54,601 nt of DNA from Faeciplasma sp900553675 (GTDB lineage Bacteria > Bacillota > Clostridia > Oscillospirales > Ruminococcaceae), in NCBI GenBank assembly GCA_958428235.1, contig CAUAFG010000016.1, forward strand, positions 1 to 54,601, given 5' to 3'. The position numbers were made by a program, and so were the translations under genes. This document shows positions 8,921-17,296 of the stretch, one piece after another. How positions within the stretch are numbered: position 1 is the first letter of the stretch; each line of letters begins with the position of its first letter. The notes below the pieces were generated by a model. It worked only from the letters and a program-made list of their open reading frames with translations. It was not told where the DNA came from and searched no databases.

Positions 8921-9226
8921 TTAGTCGTCGTTGACGAGAGCTTGACATATTAGCTCGAGGCACTCGTTTTTAACGGGATATGTACGGATAATGCGGTACA
9001 TCACGCCGTTATACTCAAAGTGTCCCTCTCTGTTATAGTCAAATGCTTTCATTTCTACGCAAAGCTCGGGGCGGTAGCCCTGGGCTTGTGCCTGGTAAAA
9101 CTCGCTGCGCTTTACTCCTTTTTCGTTGCAAAAAACCTCGCGCTTAATAAAGGTTTTATACGGCTTTCCGAGGGAGTCTACTTGCTCGCTTTCCTCGCAC
9201 AAATACCCGATTTCTCGCCATAACAT
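8921..9226 (-). CDS. Head-tail joining / head closure protein
   Basis: 101 aa (MLWREIGYLCEESEQVDSLGKPYKTF..., VFCNEKGVKRSEFYQAQAQGYRPE, YNGVMYRIIRTYPVKNECLEL). The pattern is that of the Phage_H_T_join family: a short beta-barrel with an EFYQA-type loop and a final strand ELICQ. These proteins close the connector after packaging and accept the tail. It starts 2 bases after the connector gene stop, within the late operon. Confidence 0.75.
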   Translation of the reverse strand: MLWREIGYLCEESEQVDSLGKPYKTFIKREVFCNEKGVKRSEFYQAQAQGYRPELCVEMKAFDYNREGHFEYNGVMYRIIRTYPVKNECLELICQALVNDD

Positions 9227-9228
9227 AG

Positions 9229-9528
9229 CTACGCCTCCCCGATATATTCGCTTGACAACATAAGGTGCCGTTTAAGCATATTGTAGCTCTCTCTGTACTT
9301 TTCTGCGTCTGCGTTATCGAGTCCAAACTCCGCTTTGACATAAACGACAATCGCACGCTTTATAAGTGCGTCGTCCTCGTCGTTTACTTTTGCCGCTTTG
9401 ATACCGCCTAATAGGAGGTCGGCGCGAGCCGCCCCTATTAGGTCGGTAATTTCAGCGTCAAAATGAGTGTGGTTAATGCGTAGGTATCGGCGAATACTGA
9501 AAACATATTGCTCCGAAATATCCGCCAT
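9229..9528 (-). CDS. Head-tail connector (HK97 gp6-like)
   Basis: 99 aa, mostly helical: VFSIRRYLRINHTHFDAEITDLIGAARADLLLGGI, ALIKRAIVVYVKAEFGLD, DAEKYRESYNMLKRHLML. This is the recognisable pattern of the Phage_connect_1 / gp6 adaptor, a dodecameric ring beneath the portal. It follows the major capsid gene after 14 bases and is 2 bases from the head-closure gene. Confidence 0.8.
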   Translation of the reverse strand: MADISEQYVFSIRRYLRINHTHFDAEITDLIGAARADLLLGGIKAAKVNDEDDALIKRAIVVYVKAEFGLDNADAEKYRESYNMLKRHLMLSSEYIGEA

Positions 9529-9542
9529 TGTCTATACCTCCG

Positions 9543-10715
9543 TTATGCCGACTGCTTCTTGCTGAACTTAACAAAGGCACCCAAGCCCGAAATAGGCTTA
9601 CTGTCGAACACGCACGAGCCCAAGTAATCAATGGAGTTTGTTGCAAGCCCGCTGTGTTCGGATTTTACGACGGTAATATCCTGGGAGTAGTTGCCTACGA
9701 TATAGGCAAAGTCGCCGAGGAAAGCGTTTCCCTTTGCGAGTGAGCCCGTAAAGTACACCTCACAACCCATAACGTAATACTTGCCGTTCGCAAATTCGAT
9801 AAGGTTGTTTTTGCTCTTGTTCATCAGAGCGTAGAAATAGGCAAAGAAAGTAGCCTTGCTCATAGTCCACACGGCGTTACGCTCGTAGCCGCTGGCGAGC
9901 ATACCGTAAAGCGTGGTAATGTCGTTTTCCGTTACGGCTGTAGCCGCTGCAACTTCCACGAGGTCGATACCAGCGGTATATGAGCCGTTTGCGCCCTTGC
10001 CGCCCTGGGCTACGCCTCCAGGCTGATTGTTGCCCGTACCAACGAAAATATAGTTTTCAATCTTACGTGCAATTGCCTCGGCGATAATTTCGACAATGTA
10101 GCTTTCAAAAGCATTGATTGTCATATTTGCGGTAGCGCGGCTCGCCTTAACGAGCTTGACAATCTCATAGCCCGTAAGACTTACGGAGCCGAGGTTGTCG
10201 CCCGCCGCGGTAATAGCGGCGTTTTCATTGTGCAAGTTTGCGTCGGTGTTCGTTCCCTCAACTGCAAATTTAAAATTGCCAGGAACATGGAAAATCTTGC
10301 ATTTCTGCAAAATCGGCGCAACCTCGTACATTTTCATGATAATCTCGCCCGCTGTGCTTTCGGGAATGGCGGGGAGAGCCGAGTTTGCCGCCGTGCTGTA
10401 TGCTCGCTGCTCGGTTTCGGTCAGAGGTTTACCCATAAGGGACTTAAGCCAAGCGGAGCGATACTCCTTTGCTTCGTCGTAAGTATTCTCACTGCGGTTG
10501 GCTACGGGGTTTTCAACAGGTGCCGCGGGGACGGTGCCGAGGTTTATACCCTCAATGGTGGCTTTTCTCTTTTCGAGGTTGTTAAACTCCTCGTCCAGGT
10601 CGCGGAGCTCCTTTGTGATAGCGTCCAAGTCCGCCTTTGTGTCGGTTTCCAGGGTGTGACGTAGCTCCGCCCTGCGGGTGCGGATTTCATTCATACGCTT
10701 AATAATCTCGTTCAT
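9543..10715 (-). CDS. HK97-family major capsid protein
   Basis: 390 aa. Residues ~1-100 form a charged coiled coil (delta/scaffold domain), followed by the HK97 capsid core: STAGEIIMKMYEVAPILQKCKIFHVPG, GYEIVKLVKASRATANMTINAFESYIVEIIAEAIARKIENYIFVG, and GCEVYFTGSLAKGNAFLGDFAYIVG. It forms the icosahedral shell. The adjacent prohead protease probably removes the N-terminal domain. The order protease - capsid - connector is canonical. Confidence 0.93.
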   Translation of the reverse strand: MNEIIKRMNEIRTRRAELRHTLETDTKADLDAITKELRDLDEEFNNLEKRKATIEGINLGTVPAAPVENPVANRSENTYDEAKEYRSAWLKSLMGKPLTETEQRAYSTAANSALPAIPESTAGEIIMKMYEVAPILQKCKIFHVPGNFKFAVEGTNTDANLHNENAAITAAGDNLGSVSLTGYEIVKLVKASRATANMTINAFESYIVEIIAEAIARKIENYIFVGTGNNQPGGVAQGGKGANGSYTAGIDLVEVAAATAVTENDITTLYGMLASGYERNAVWTMSKATFFAYFYALMNKSKNNLIEFANGKYYVMGCEVYFTGSLAKGNAFLGDFAYIVGNYSQDITVVKSEHSGLATNSIDYLGSCVFDSKPISGLGAFVKFSKKQSA

Positions 10716-10740
10716 TGTAATTTTCCTTTCTCAAAATAAT

Positions 10741-11349
10741 TTAGCAATAGGTTTGTGCTATCAGCATTTGACGGCGGCGGCGTTCCTCCAACTCCTTAAA
10801 CTCTTTCTCGTGCTCCGCGGAGAAAAAGTCCCTTGCCGTTACAATGCTTGTTTCGTTGTACTGCGGAAAATCCACCGCCGAAACGTCATATAGCTTTTTG
10901 ATTTTAGTTATCGTCCGTGTGTGCGTTTCACGGTCATAGCTGCACTCACGCACCACAAACGAAAAACTCATTTTGTCAACGCGGCGTTTCAAAATATCTC
11001 GGTGTAAATTGCGGTGCCGCTCGTCCTCACTATCGAGATACGCCGCAATATCAAGCCCGCGCTCGGTTACGGTGTATGTAAGCGAGTTATTGCGGGTACG
11101 GGCGTATACGGTAGCGTCGTTTTGCCCGTGATTTCGGTTAAAGATAAAGTCACTCATATCGCACTCGTCAAGTGCTCCACTTGCAATTATTTCTTTGTAC
11201 TCTATGCCGCCCTCCTCAAAAAGGACGGTAGGGGTATTAAAGACAATAGGCGTACCGCGCAAAATAAGCTCGTCAGAGCTTCCGCTGCTGTCGGGTAGCG
11301 TGAACGGCGCAACCGCTCTATATTCCCTCTCGTTCGGTTTATATGGCAT
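10741..11349 (-). CDS. Prohead protease (HK97 family, peptidase U35)
   Basis: 202 aa. Fold markers are LILRGTPIVFNTPTVLFEE, FNRNHGQND (catalytic His candidate near residue 74), and RVDKMSFSFVVRECSYDRE (catalytic Ser candidate near residue 132), followed by the LYDVSAVDFPQYNETSIVTAR motif characteristic of the family. It cleaves scaffold domains during capsid maturation. It lies between portal and capsid genes. Confidence 0.9.
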   Translation of the reverse strand: MPYKPNEREYRAVAPFTLPDSSGSSDELILRGTPIVFNTPTVLFEEGGIEYKEIIASGALDECDMSDFIFNRNHGQNDATVYARTRNNSLTYTVTERGLDIAAYLDSEDERHRNLHRDILKRRVDKMSFSFVVRECSYDRETHTRTITKIKKLYDVSAVDFPQYNETSIVTARDFFSAEHEKEFKELEERRRRQMLIAQTYC

Positions 11350-11351
11350 TT

Positions 11352-12656
11352 TTATTCCTCCTCTTTTGTTGGCTCGTCCTCGGGTGCCGCTGCCTTTGCG
11401 GCACCCGCTTTGCCGTCCTTTGTCGGCTCTGCGGGCGGTTCTGTTTCCTTTCCGTTGCCGCCTAATTGGTACTCGTCTGCTTTTTCGGCGTTTACCATAT
11501 TGAGCGTTTGTACGCGGCGTTTGCCTTCCTCGCCGCCGATAGGCGGGTAGCCGAGCGTTGTTAATGCCTGGTCGAGCATTAAGCCGCCGATTTCGGAAAG
11601 ATACTTGACTACGGCGAGCTTGTCGCTCGTTCTTGCAAATTGCAGCTTATTTCCCTCTACGGTAATTTCGTTACCGTAACCGCGTTCTTTTTTGGAAAAC
11701 AAACAATTTGTGAGGGCTTGCGCGAGCTGAATATAAAAAGGCTCTATTTCGCCCTCGTAAAAGTCCTCCTCCTGCGCGGGAGTAGCCTTGTTCTGTACGA
11801 TAGCGTCGTTGGTACCGAGGTAGTCGTATATCTCGTCTTTGATATACTGCAGCTGTCCTATAGGTAGCGGCGTTTGCTTGTCCGTTATCGGCGTATAATC
11901 GTACTTATTGTCTGTAACGATAACGCCCGCTCCGTTGTTCTCCATTTTGAGGTTATCCCGTATAAAATCATCACGGCGGCGGTTTAAGTCCTCTGTTTTA
12001 GTGGAAGCTTGCACTTTCAGTACACCGCGGACAACCGCCACAAGCTCGGCAAACTTGCTCATAGATTGGTTAAAGGTGTTTGCCGTTTTTAATACAGGCA
12101 TAAGAGCCTCATTATCGGAGCCGAAAATATCGTTATCCGCAAACATTGAGCCGATATGTATAACATCAGCATACGGGAAAGTGTACGACTTTCCGTTGTA
12201 AAAGCGGAATTTGCAAAATAGCTCTCCCTGGTATTCAAGTAAGCTAATTTCCTGCGCGTTAATGTTATATAATGCCTCGAGCTTGCCCGCTGCTTCGTTC
12301 CAAACGGGAAAAGCGAAAGCGTTGTTGTATAGCTTATACTGTGCCGCAAGGCGGTAATAGAATTTATATGCCGTTGTCGTCGGGTTTGGTCTGAATTGCA
12401 ATAGGTTGTTAAGCGAGCTGCTTTCCACATCAAGCATTTTCCCGTCGCCGCGTCGGATATGTCGCGGCTGTACCGTTGCGGCTCTGCGGGCGAAAGAATG
12501 AATAGCAGCGCGCACCATATTAACCTCCCAGGCGTTGCCTGAGAACGGTATAAAATTCGACTGGTAGGAGTTTAAGAGCTTATACTCGGTATATCCGTTC
12601 AAGTCCTGCGGCTTTTTCCCGAAAATAGTCTCAAAAAGTCCTCGTCTTTCTTTCAT
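11352..12656 (-). CDS. Portal protein
   Basis: 434 aa from the ATG at 12656, which has a TGGGGTGA Shine-Dalgarno and follows the terminase stop; an upstream in-frame start at 12689 would overlap the terminase gene. Recognisable HK97-type portal segments are VNMVRAAIHSFARRAATVQPRHI, LNNLLQFRPNPTTTAYKFYYRLA, YADVIHIGSMF and EEDFYEGEIEPFYIQLAQALTNCLF. The dodecameric portal is the DNA entry channel and the platform for terminase. The C-terminus is a low-complexity Pro/Ala/Glu tail. Confidence 0.92.
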   Translation of the reverse strand: MKERRGLFETIFGKKPQDLNGYTEYKLLNSYQSNFIPFSGNAWEVNMVRAAIHSFARRAATVQPRHIRRGDGKMLDVESSSLNNLLQFRPNPTTTAYKFYYRLAAQYKLYNNAFAFPVWNEAAGKLEALYNINAQEISLLEYQGELFCKFRFYNGKSYTFPYADVIHIGSMFADNDIFGSDNEALMPVLKTANTFNQSMSKFAELVAVVRGVLKVQASTKTEDLNRRRDDFIRDNLKMENNGAGVIVTDNKYDYTPITDKQTPLPIGQLQYIKDEIYDYLGTNDAIVQNKATPAQEEDFYEGEIEPFYIQLAQALTNCLFSKKERGYGNEITVEGNKLQFARTSDKLAVVKYLSEIGGLMLDQALTTLGYPPIGGEEGKRRVQTLNMVNAEKADEYQLGGNGKETEPPAEPTKDGKAGAAKAAAPEDEPTKEEE

Positions 12657-12660
12657 TTTC

Positions 12661-14313
12661 TCACCCCACATTGTACATATAGTCGTCAAAGTATTTTACA
12701 TAGATAACCCAAGCATTAAGCAGCGATACCGCACCGTCAATACGGCGTTTATCGGTAATTTTTACGGGCTGTATATTGTTTAGCCCGCTTTTCTTTACCG
12801 CCGTGTTGGATAGGCACCAAAGCAAAAGAGGATTGTTATTATAATTTACGATTTTATCGGCAAGAGCCGCTCCCATTTCCCGCATAGGTTGGCTCCAAGT
12901 GAAAGGACCCTGCGCCACGGGCTCCATGGTAAAGCCGTTTGATTTCATTTCCTCTACCCAATAGCCCGCTAATGCGCGGTCGTAGCCAACTTTGAAAGCG
13001 TCTATTTTGTATTCGTCGCGCATTTGCAAAAACCACGCCGTAACATCAGAAAAATTAACGCGGTTTCCCTCACATATCGTAAGTAAGCCCCGCTCCGCCC
13101 ATTTGCGGTACGGTGCCTCGTTGGTGTTCTTGTCCTCGAGGTGCTCTATACGGGCTTTCGGGAGGAAATACTGCTGCAAGACATAAACTATTTTATCGTT
13201 TGGCTTGCGAATAAGGAGCGTTGCAGCCGTCAAGTCGGTTGTTGCCGATAGGTCGCAACCGCCGATTGCGTAGGTGTTGTATACCTCCGACATATCGAAA
13301 GTAGCGGCGTTTTTAATTTGCTCGAATGATAGCCAAACATTGCTTTGATTCTCCCGTATGTTAAAATCCTTGCACAATACGCCTGGTAGGTCGGCAGGGG
13401 AGTTTTTCGCCCGCTCAACAAAGTTTGCAAGGGTTTTATACTGCTTGATTTTCCCGAGCCCTGGGTTTGCCTTAATCCACATTTGCGGGTTAGTCCACTC
13501 GTCGCGGGAGTCAAGCTCATAGAGAATAGGTAAAAAGGTATCGTCTTTTTTCTTACCGTCTGCAAGCTCGCAAGCGAGTTCGTACATATTGTCAAAAATG
13601 CACTCTCGGACAGTGCCCGCGGTTGTTATCATAACAACAAGGGGCTGACGGCGGCTCGAGGTTGATTGCTTCATAACTTCGTATAAGTTTCTATCGCGTA
13701 TTGCGTGCAATTCGTCAATAATAACAGCGTGGGAATTTAAGCCATCAAGGGTATTCGAGTCGGAGGCGAGGGCTTCAAAAATACTCGAGGTTGCAGGGAA
13801 ATAAACATCATTGCGACGCTTTTTTACAACCGCCCGCAGCTCGGGAGATTGCTTTATCATATTCACCGCTTCCGTGAGCACCTTTTTAGCCTGGTCTTTT
13901 TTTGTTGCTACGGAGTATATCTCCGCTGCGCCCTCATAGTCCGCAATGAGCATATAAAGCGCAATGCCTGAAAGTAGAGTAGACTTGCCATTTTTACGCC
14001 CGCACAAAAACATAGTTTCGCGGAAACGGCGGTAGCCTGTTTCTTTTTCGAGCCAACCGAAAAGAGCCTGTATAAATGCTTTTTGGAATAGCTCGAGCTC
14101 GAGAGGAGCCCCGATAGTCCCTTGTGACTGTTTGCAAAATGTTTCGATAAAGAGTATAGGACGCTCGCCCGTGTCCTCGTCAAAATAATACGGGAAATCG
14201 TCGCCCGCTGCGTCCATTTCGGCGACAAGTCGAGCGTATACGGTTTTTACCCGCTTACTCGTGATAATGTCGCCGCTCGCTATGCGGCTGTAATACTCTT
14301 TGACATAATTCAA
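12661..14313 (-). CDS. terL: Terminase large subunit
   Basis: 550 aa. The ATPase domain has a Walker A-like CGRKNGKST at residues ~104-112 and Walker B VIIDE at ~197-201. Downstream are ITTAGT and the RNase H-like nuclease domain beginning with YAIGGCDLSATTDLTAATLL near residue 350, with YDRALAGYWVEEM later. It cuts concatemers and translocates DNA into the prohead. The start overlaps the small-subunit stop by 4 bases. Confidence 0.94.
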   Translation of the reverse strand: MNYVKEYYSRIASGDIITSKRVKTVYARLVAEMDAAGDDFPYYFDEDTGERPILFIETFCKQSQGTIGAPLELELFQKAFIQALFGWLEKETGYRRFRETMFLCGRKNGKSTLLSGIALYMLIADYEGAAEIYSVATKKDQAKKVLTEAVNMIKQSPELRAVVKKRRNDVYFPATSSIFEALASDSNTLDGLNSHAVIIDELHAIRDRNLYEVMKQSTSSRRQPLVVMITTAGTVRECIFDNMYELACELADGKKKDDTFLPILYELDSRDEWTNPQMWIKANPGLGKIKQYKTLANFVERAKNSPADLPGVLCKDFNIRENQSNVWLSFEQIKNAATFDMSEVYNTYAIGGCDLSATTDLTAATLLIRKPNDKIVYVLQQYFLPKARIEHLEDKNTNEAPYRKWAERGLLTICEGNRVNFSDVTAWFLQMRDEYKIDAFKVGYDRALAGYWVEEMKSNGFTMEPVAQGPFTWSQPMREMGAALADKIVNYNNNPLLLWCLSNTAVKKSGLNNIQPVKITDKRRIDGAVSLLNAWVIYVKYFDDYMYNVG

Positions 14314-14702
14314 TGCTTTTTCGCCGCCTGGTTAGGTTTTGTCGCAAACATCATAAGGGCTTGTCCCGCTTTCTCTGCGTCGCTGTTTGGCGATATTTCG
14401 TTAAGCTGCTTGATTGTGGCGTTATAGTTTTTCACCATGGCGTTATACGGCTGTAAAAGAGGGTGTGCCCGCTCGATTTCGTAGCTGCCTTGCGGCATGG
14501 TGACTACGAGCCCGTCCTCGGATATTTTCGCCTCCATATCCTCCAAAGAAACGAGCATATAGGCGGCTCTTTCAATCAGCTTTTTTGCAATTTCGAGCCG
14601 TTCTTTTGGTAAATTTTTATAGATTTTCTTTATTCGGTTTTGCTCTTTTTTCTGTCGGCTATATAATGTATCGTCCACCGAAAAAACTCCTTTCTTTGTC
14701 AT
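14310..14702 (-). CDS. terS: Terminase small subunit (P27-like)
   Basis: 130 aa, strongly helical: DTLYSRQKKEQNRIKKIYKNLPKERLEIAKKLIERAAYMLVSLEDMEAKI, then HPLLQPYNAMVKNYNATIKQLNE. The motif with HPLLQPYNAMVKNYNATI is that of P27-family small terminases, which recognise packaging sites. It overlaps the terL start by 4 bases. The region just upstream (14703-15000) is a plausible place for a packaging site but shows no obvious repeat series. Confidence 0.82.
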   Translation of the reverse strand: MTKKGVFSVDDTLYSRQKKEQNRIKKIYKNLPKERLEIAKKLIERAAYMLVSLEDMEAKISEDGLVVTMPQGSYEIERAHPLLQPYNAMVKNYNATIKQLNEISPNSDAEKAGQALMMFATKPNQAAKKH

Positions 14703-14771
14703 TAGGTAGGGGGTTATGCACCCGAGAAGCGGTCATAAAAAGGGCTCCTTGACGGTTCATAAAAAACAAGG

Positions 14772-15017
14772 TCAATTATTTTCGACGGGGGGAGTATCGC
14801 TCGACATTTTCTCCGCCGCTGTCTCTTTATGTACCTCGATTGCAACAACATTGATTGCATTAAGTATAAGTCTGCTGTCCTCGGTTGTATCGAGTACCAC
14901 GGTACCCTCCTCGAGTGCAGCGGCGAGCCGCTCTTGAAAGTCGCTTGAAGTAGCAACAACATTGAACGTTAATGCCGCGTTAGCTGTGTATATAATAAGT
15001 TCACATACCTTGCTCAT
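14772..15017 (-). CDS. Small phage protein before terminase genes
   Basis: 81 aa, unrecognised. It reads as a small alternating strand/helix protein (VCELIIYTANAALTFNVVA, DFQERLAAALEEGTVVLDT, LILNAINVVAIEV) with a disordered polar tail. It overlaps the HNH gene stop by 17 bases, so it is likely translated from the same message. No membrane segment, no cysteine cluster and no catalytic motif was seen. Confidence 0.6.
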   Translation of the reverse strand: MSKVCELIIYTANAALTFNVVATSSDFQERLAAALEEGTVVLDTTEDSRLILNAINVVAIEVHKETAAEKMSSDTPPVENN

Positions 15018-15312
15018 TGTAGCCCTCTCTTTCTATGAGGTTTCCCTCGCTATCAAACATCAGCCCGCCCGCTGTCGCTGACTGTCCCTCGTGCTCTATA
15101 GCGTGGCACTCACGGCATAGGGTTTCGAGGTTATCCTCTCCAAGCGTGATATATGGGTTGTCTATGTTCTGCGGTGTGAGATATGTTTTGTGGTGTACGA
15201 TTTCCCCAGGCTTTCCGCACCGCACGCATAAGCCCATATCTCGCTTTATGATATACTCCCGTGTATCTCGCCAAGCCTTGCTCAAATAAAACTTGCGTGC
15301 AAAATCCTGCAT
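15001..15312 (-). CDS. HNH endonuclease next to terminase
   Basis: 103 aa from ATG 15312 (AGGGTGG upstream); an alternative start at 15381 would add 23 residues. It opens MQDFARKFYLSKAWRDTREYI and carries CVRCGKPGEIVHHKTYLTPQNI and DNLETLCRECHAIEH: the His-His pair, Asn and the CxxC/CxxC zinc knuckle of HNH nucleases. In HK97-like phages this nuclease is often needed with terminase for cos cleavage and genome packaging. Its position directly before the small protein, TerS and TerL fits. Confidence 0.88.
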   Translation of the reverse strand: MQDFARKFYLSKAWRDTREYIIKRDMGLCVRCGKPGEIVHHKTYLTPQNIDNPYITLGEDNLETLCRECHAIEHEGQSATAGGLMFDSEGNLIEREGYNEQGM

Positions 15313-15465
15313 ATAACAGCGTCCCACCCTCTCCGCTTTGTGCGTTATATCTACTCCCGATAAAGCAGAAACGAGCCGCATTGCTGCCGCCCATTTCAGT
15401 CTATTTCATGGTTTTAGTTTAGCACGGACAAGAGCAAGTTTCTATACAGTGTTTTTTCAAATGCT

Positions 15466-15906
15466 CTAAATTGAGGGCAGGGCAGAGGCTCCGTAGTAGA
15501 GTAAAGCAAACTCCGCTACGGCTTTATTTCGGATATTGTAAACCGTTGTAAGCGACTCAATATAGAGAGCCTCCATAATGGACTCTTTGGAGCGTTTTTC
15601 CACATACCACAAAACAATGATTTTTTTATGTTCCTCGGGAAGCTGCGCTATAATGCTGTCTATGTAGCTTAGCTTGCGCTGCGTTTCGGCAATATTTTTC
15701 GTACACTCGGAAAGCTCTAAAAGCTCGTTAAGCGTATCGTTTACATAGTGCGAGTCCGTAAATGCCTTTGAGTAGTCAATAGCCCCAGGCTCCCGCGGAG
15801 CCCCGCTCTCAACAAGCTGCGTTTTTCTGCGCTCTAAATTTTCTAACGCCCTTTTGAGCGTAGGTACGGAGGAGAGCACTTGCTCCGCTGCCTTAAAATA
15901 ATTCAT
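15466..15906 (-). CDS. Late-gene regulator, ArpU / sigma-70 region 4-like
   Basis: 146 aa. The N-terminal helices (LKRALENLERRKTQLVES) are followed by LSYIDSIIAQLPEEHKKIIVLWYVEKRSKESIMEALYIESLTTVYNIRNKAVAEFALLYYG, which has the layout of a sigma-70 region 4 helix-turn-helix as in ArpU/RinA-type activators of late phage genes. It is the last early gene before the packaging genes, the usual place. A 150-base gap separates it from the HNH gene, enough for a late promoter, although none with a strong consensus was recognised. Confidence 0.72.
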   Translation of the reverse strand: MNYFKAAEQVLSSVPTLKRALENLERRKTQLVESGAPREPGAIDYSKAFTDSHYVNDTLNELLELSECTKNIAETQRKLSYIDSIIAQLPEEHKKIIVLWYVEKRSKESIMEALYIESLTTVYNIRNKAVAEFALLYYGASALPSI

Positions 15907-16199
15907 ACAAAAGCCTCCTTTGTGCTTTGATTTCGAGAATTATGCGCCCTCTTGTACGGTCTAAATATAGCTCTATTTTCCCGCCAAAGTTTAGCATCAG
16001 TTTGCGGAGCTTGCGTGAAGCATATTTTTCGGCGGAGTGCGTACTTTTCGCGCTCTGGAAATTCAATATATTCCATAAGCTCCTCGAAAGTGTCCGCTAA
16101 ATAGTCCTCAAGCTCTTTCAACAACTCACCGAGTCGCTTAAATTCAGCTATTGCCTCCTCGATAGCTGCCGCCTGGGTGTCGGCTTTATTTTCGTTCAT
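15903..16199 (-). CDS. Small phage protein
   Basis: 98 aa, not recognised. An acidic helical N-terminal half (IEEAIAEFKRLGELLKELEDYLADTFEELMEYIEFPE) is followed by a basic C-terminal half (KYALRRKICF, WRENRAIFRPYKRAHNSRN). It overlaps both neighbours by 4 bases (rep upstream, ArpU-like downstream), so the three are probably translated as a unit. The bipolar charge suggests a nucleic-acid-associated role, but that is a guess. Confidence 0.55.
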   Translation of the reverse strand: MNENKADTQAAAIEEAIAEFKRLGELLKELEDYLADTFEELMEYIEFPEREKYALRRKICFTQAPQTDAKLWRENRAIFRPYKRAHNSRNQSTKEAFV

Positions 16200-16966
16200 A
16201 ATTGCCCTCGCTTTCTGCTCCGCTTTGGAGCGGGTTTTTTATACATTCGGACGGTGATATAATAGCCGCCGTTGATTTCGTTATAGAACGGGTGGCAGTC
16301 TGCCAACGTGTAGCCCTCGTATATATTTTCGAGATATTCGCGGTTATCGTTTCCGCTATCGTGCAACTCTTTAACTTTGTACTGTGGTATTTTGCCGTCC
16401 CGCTTTTTTCCCTCTGGCTTTACCAAGTTTTTTGAGGCGCACCAACGTTTACCGAGGACGGGCTCTTTTACGAGATATACCGCAATACCCGTAATGCCGT
16501 ACTCGTCAAATTGTAGCGGCTTCGCAGTGGTGTACCCTCTGCCCCAAATTTCCGCAAGCGTGTTTATATCAATGCCGCCGCTCATAACGATATGATGATG
16601 AACGCGCCCGTTTTGTTCTCCCACTTCCGTAACGGCAACATATTTCAACTCGGGTAATTCCTGTTTTTTGCGGTACCGCTTAACCCTGCGTATAAAATTT
16701 TGCATTTGCCGTTGTGCGTCCTCGGGAGAGGCGGGCAAGTGGTTTTTGTCGTATGTAAGGTCAAAGCGTATATCCTGCTTTGTAAAATTTGTGTTTAATA
16801 GGCGTATCAGCTTGCGCTCGGCGTTGTGCTGATTGAGGCGTTTTTGTATTTCGCTTGTCGGCTTTCTTTTTTTGCCTCGTCCCCGCTGATATTCAAAGAC
16901 GGGGTATATATCAACTTCTAAATACTCGCCGCATTGATACTTTTTTTCTCGGTATAGGCAACGCAT
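16196..16966 (-). CDS. rep: Rolling-circle replication initiator (HUH, ORF2/G2P-like)
   Basis: 256 aa from ATG 16966, preceded by AAAGGAAG at good spacing; two further in-frame ATGs upstream are too close to that site. The core reads YVAVTEVGEQNGRVHHHIVMSGG (HUH metal motif, His ~123-125), then IWGRGYTTAKPLQF, then GIAVYLVKE, where Tyr ~164 is the candidate nicking tyrosine. This order is that of replication-associated ORF2/G2P proteins of plasmids and small phages. HUH enzymes nick one origin strand, stay bound through the Tyr and prime rolling-circle synthesis. No other replication gene (polymerase, primase, helicase, SSB) is seen in this phage segment. Confidence 0.82.
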   Translation of the reverse strand: MRCLYREKKYQCGEYLEVDIYPVFEYQRGRGKKRKPTSEIQKRLNQHNAERKLIRLLNTNFTKQDIRFDLTYDKNHLPASPEDAQRQMQNFIRRVKRYRKKQELPELKYVAVTEVGEQNGRVHHHIVMSGGIDINTLAEIWGRGYTTAKPLQFDEYGITGIAVYLVKEPVLGKRWCASKNLVKPEGKKRDGKIPQYKVKELHDSGNDNREYLENIYEGYTLADCHPFYNEINGGYYITVRMYKKPAPKRSRKRGQL

Positions 16967-17002
16967 TTTCATCTTCCTTTGCAAATAGTTTGTTCTTGCA
17001 GT

Positions 17003-17098
17003 GTAGGGAGGGGAGGGAAAGAGGGCAAGAAAGCGGCTACTTCACTTTGTTTCGTAGCCTTAAAGAAAGAGGCACCCCCCTTTCCCTCCCCTCCCTAC
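17003..17098. repeat. Long inverted repeat with G-quadruplex arms upstream of rep; candidate origin
   Basis: A perfect 19-base inverted repeat has its left arm gtagggaggggagggaaag at 17003-17021 and its right arm at 17080-17098. They enclose 58 bases that hold a second small inverted repeat (ggctac 17035-17040, gtagcc 17054-17059). The left arm plus the next bases (17006-17025) gives four runs of three or more G with 1-5 base loops, a G-quadruplex motif; the right arm gives the same on the other strand. It begins 37 bases upstream of the rep start. Inference: double-strand origin or Rep operator. No match to a named nick site was recognised. Confidence 0.55.
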
Positions 17099-17261
17099 GA
17101 CCCACCCTTCCTTATTCCTCCGCCTCTTTCCCTGCATTCACCAACAAATATATTTTTGGTTTTAGGAAAAAAAGGAGAGCAAGTACCCCAGGGGCAAAAC
17201 GGACGTTAAGTTATTATCTATTACAAGCCCGCAATAGAGCCTTTGCTCCGTTTTATCACTA

Positions 17262-17290
17262 TTGACTTTTCGTTGCCTTTGTGTTATACT
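17262..17290 (+). promoter_or_regulatory. Strong sigma-70-type promoter opposite to the phage operon
   Basis: TTGACT (17262-17267), 17-base spacer, TATACT (17285-17290), reading rightward against every phage gene. The only thing downstream before a terminator is about 70 bases of untranslated, structured sequence. An 11-base inverted repeat, GCCTTTGTGTT (17275-17285) and AACACAAAGGC (17309-17319), straddles the -10 and start region and could be an operator. Confidence 0.65.
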
Positions 17291-17296
17291 ATTTAT

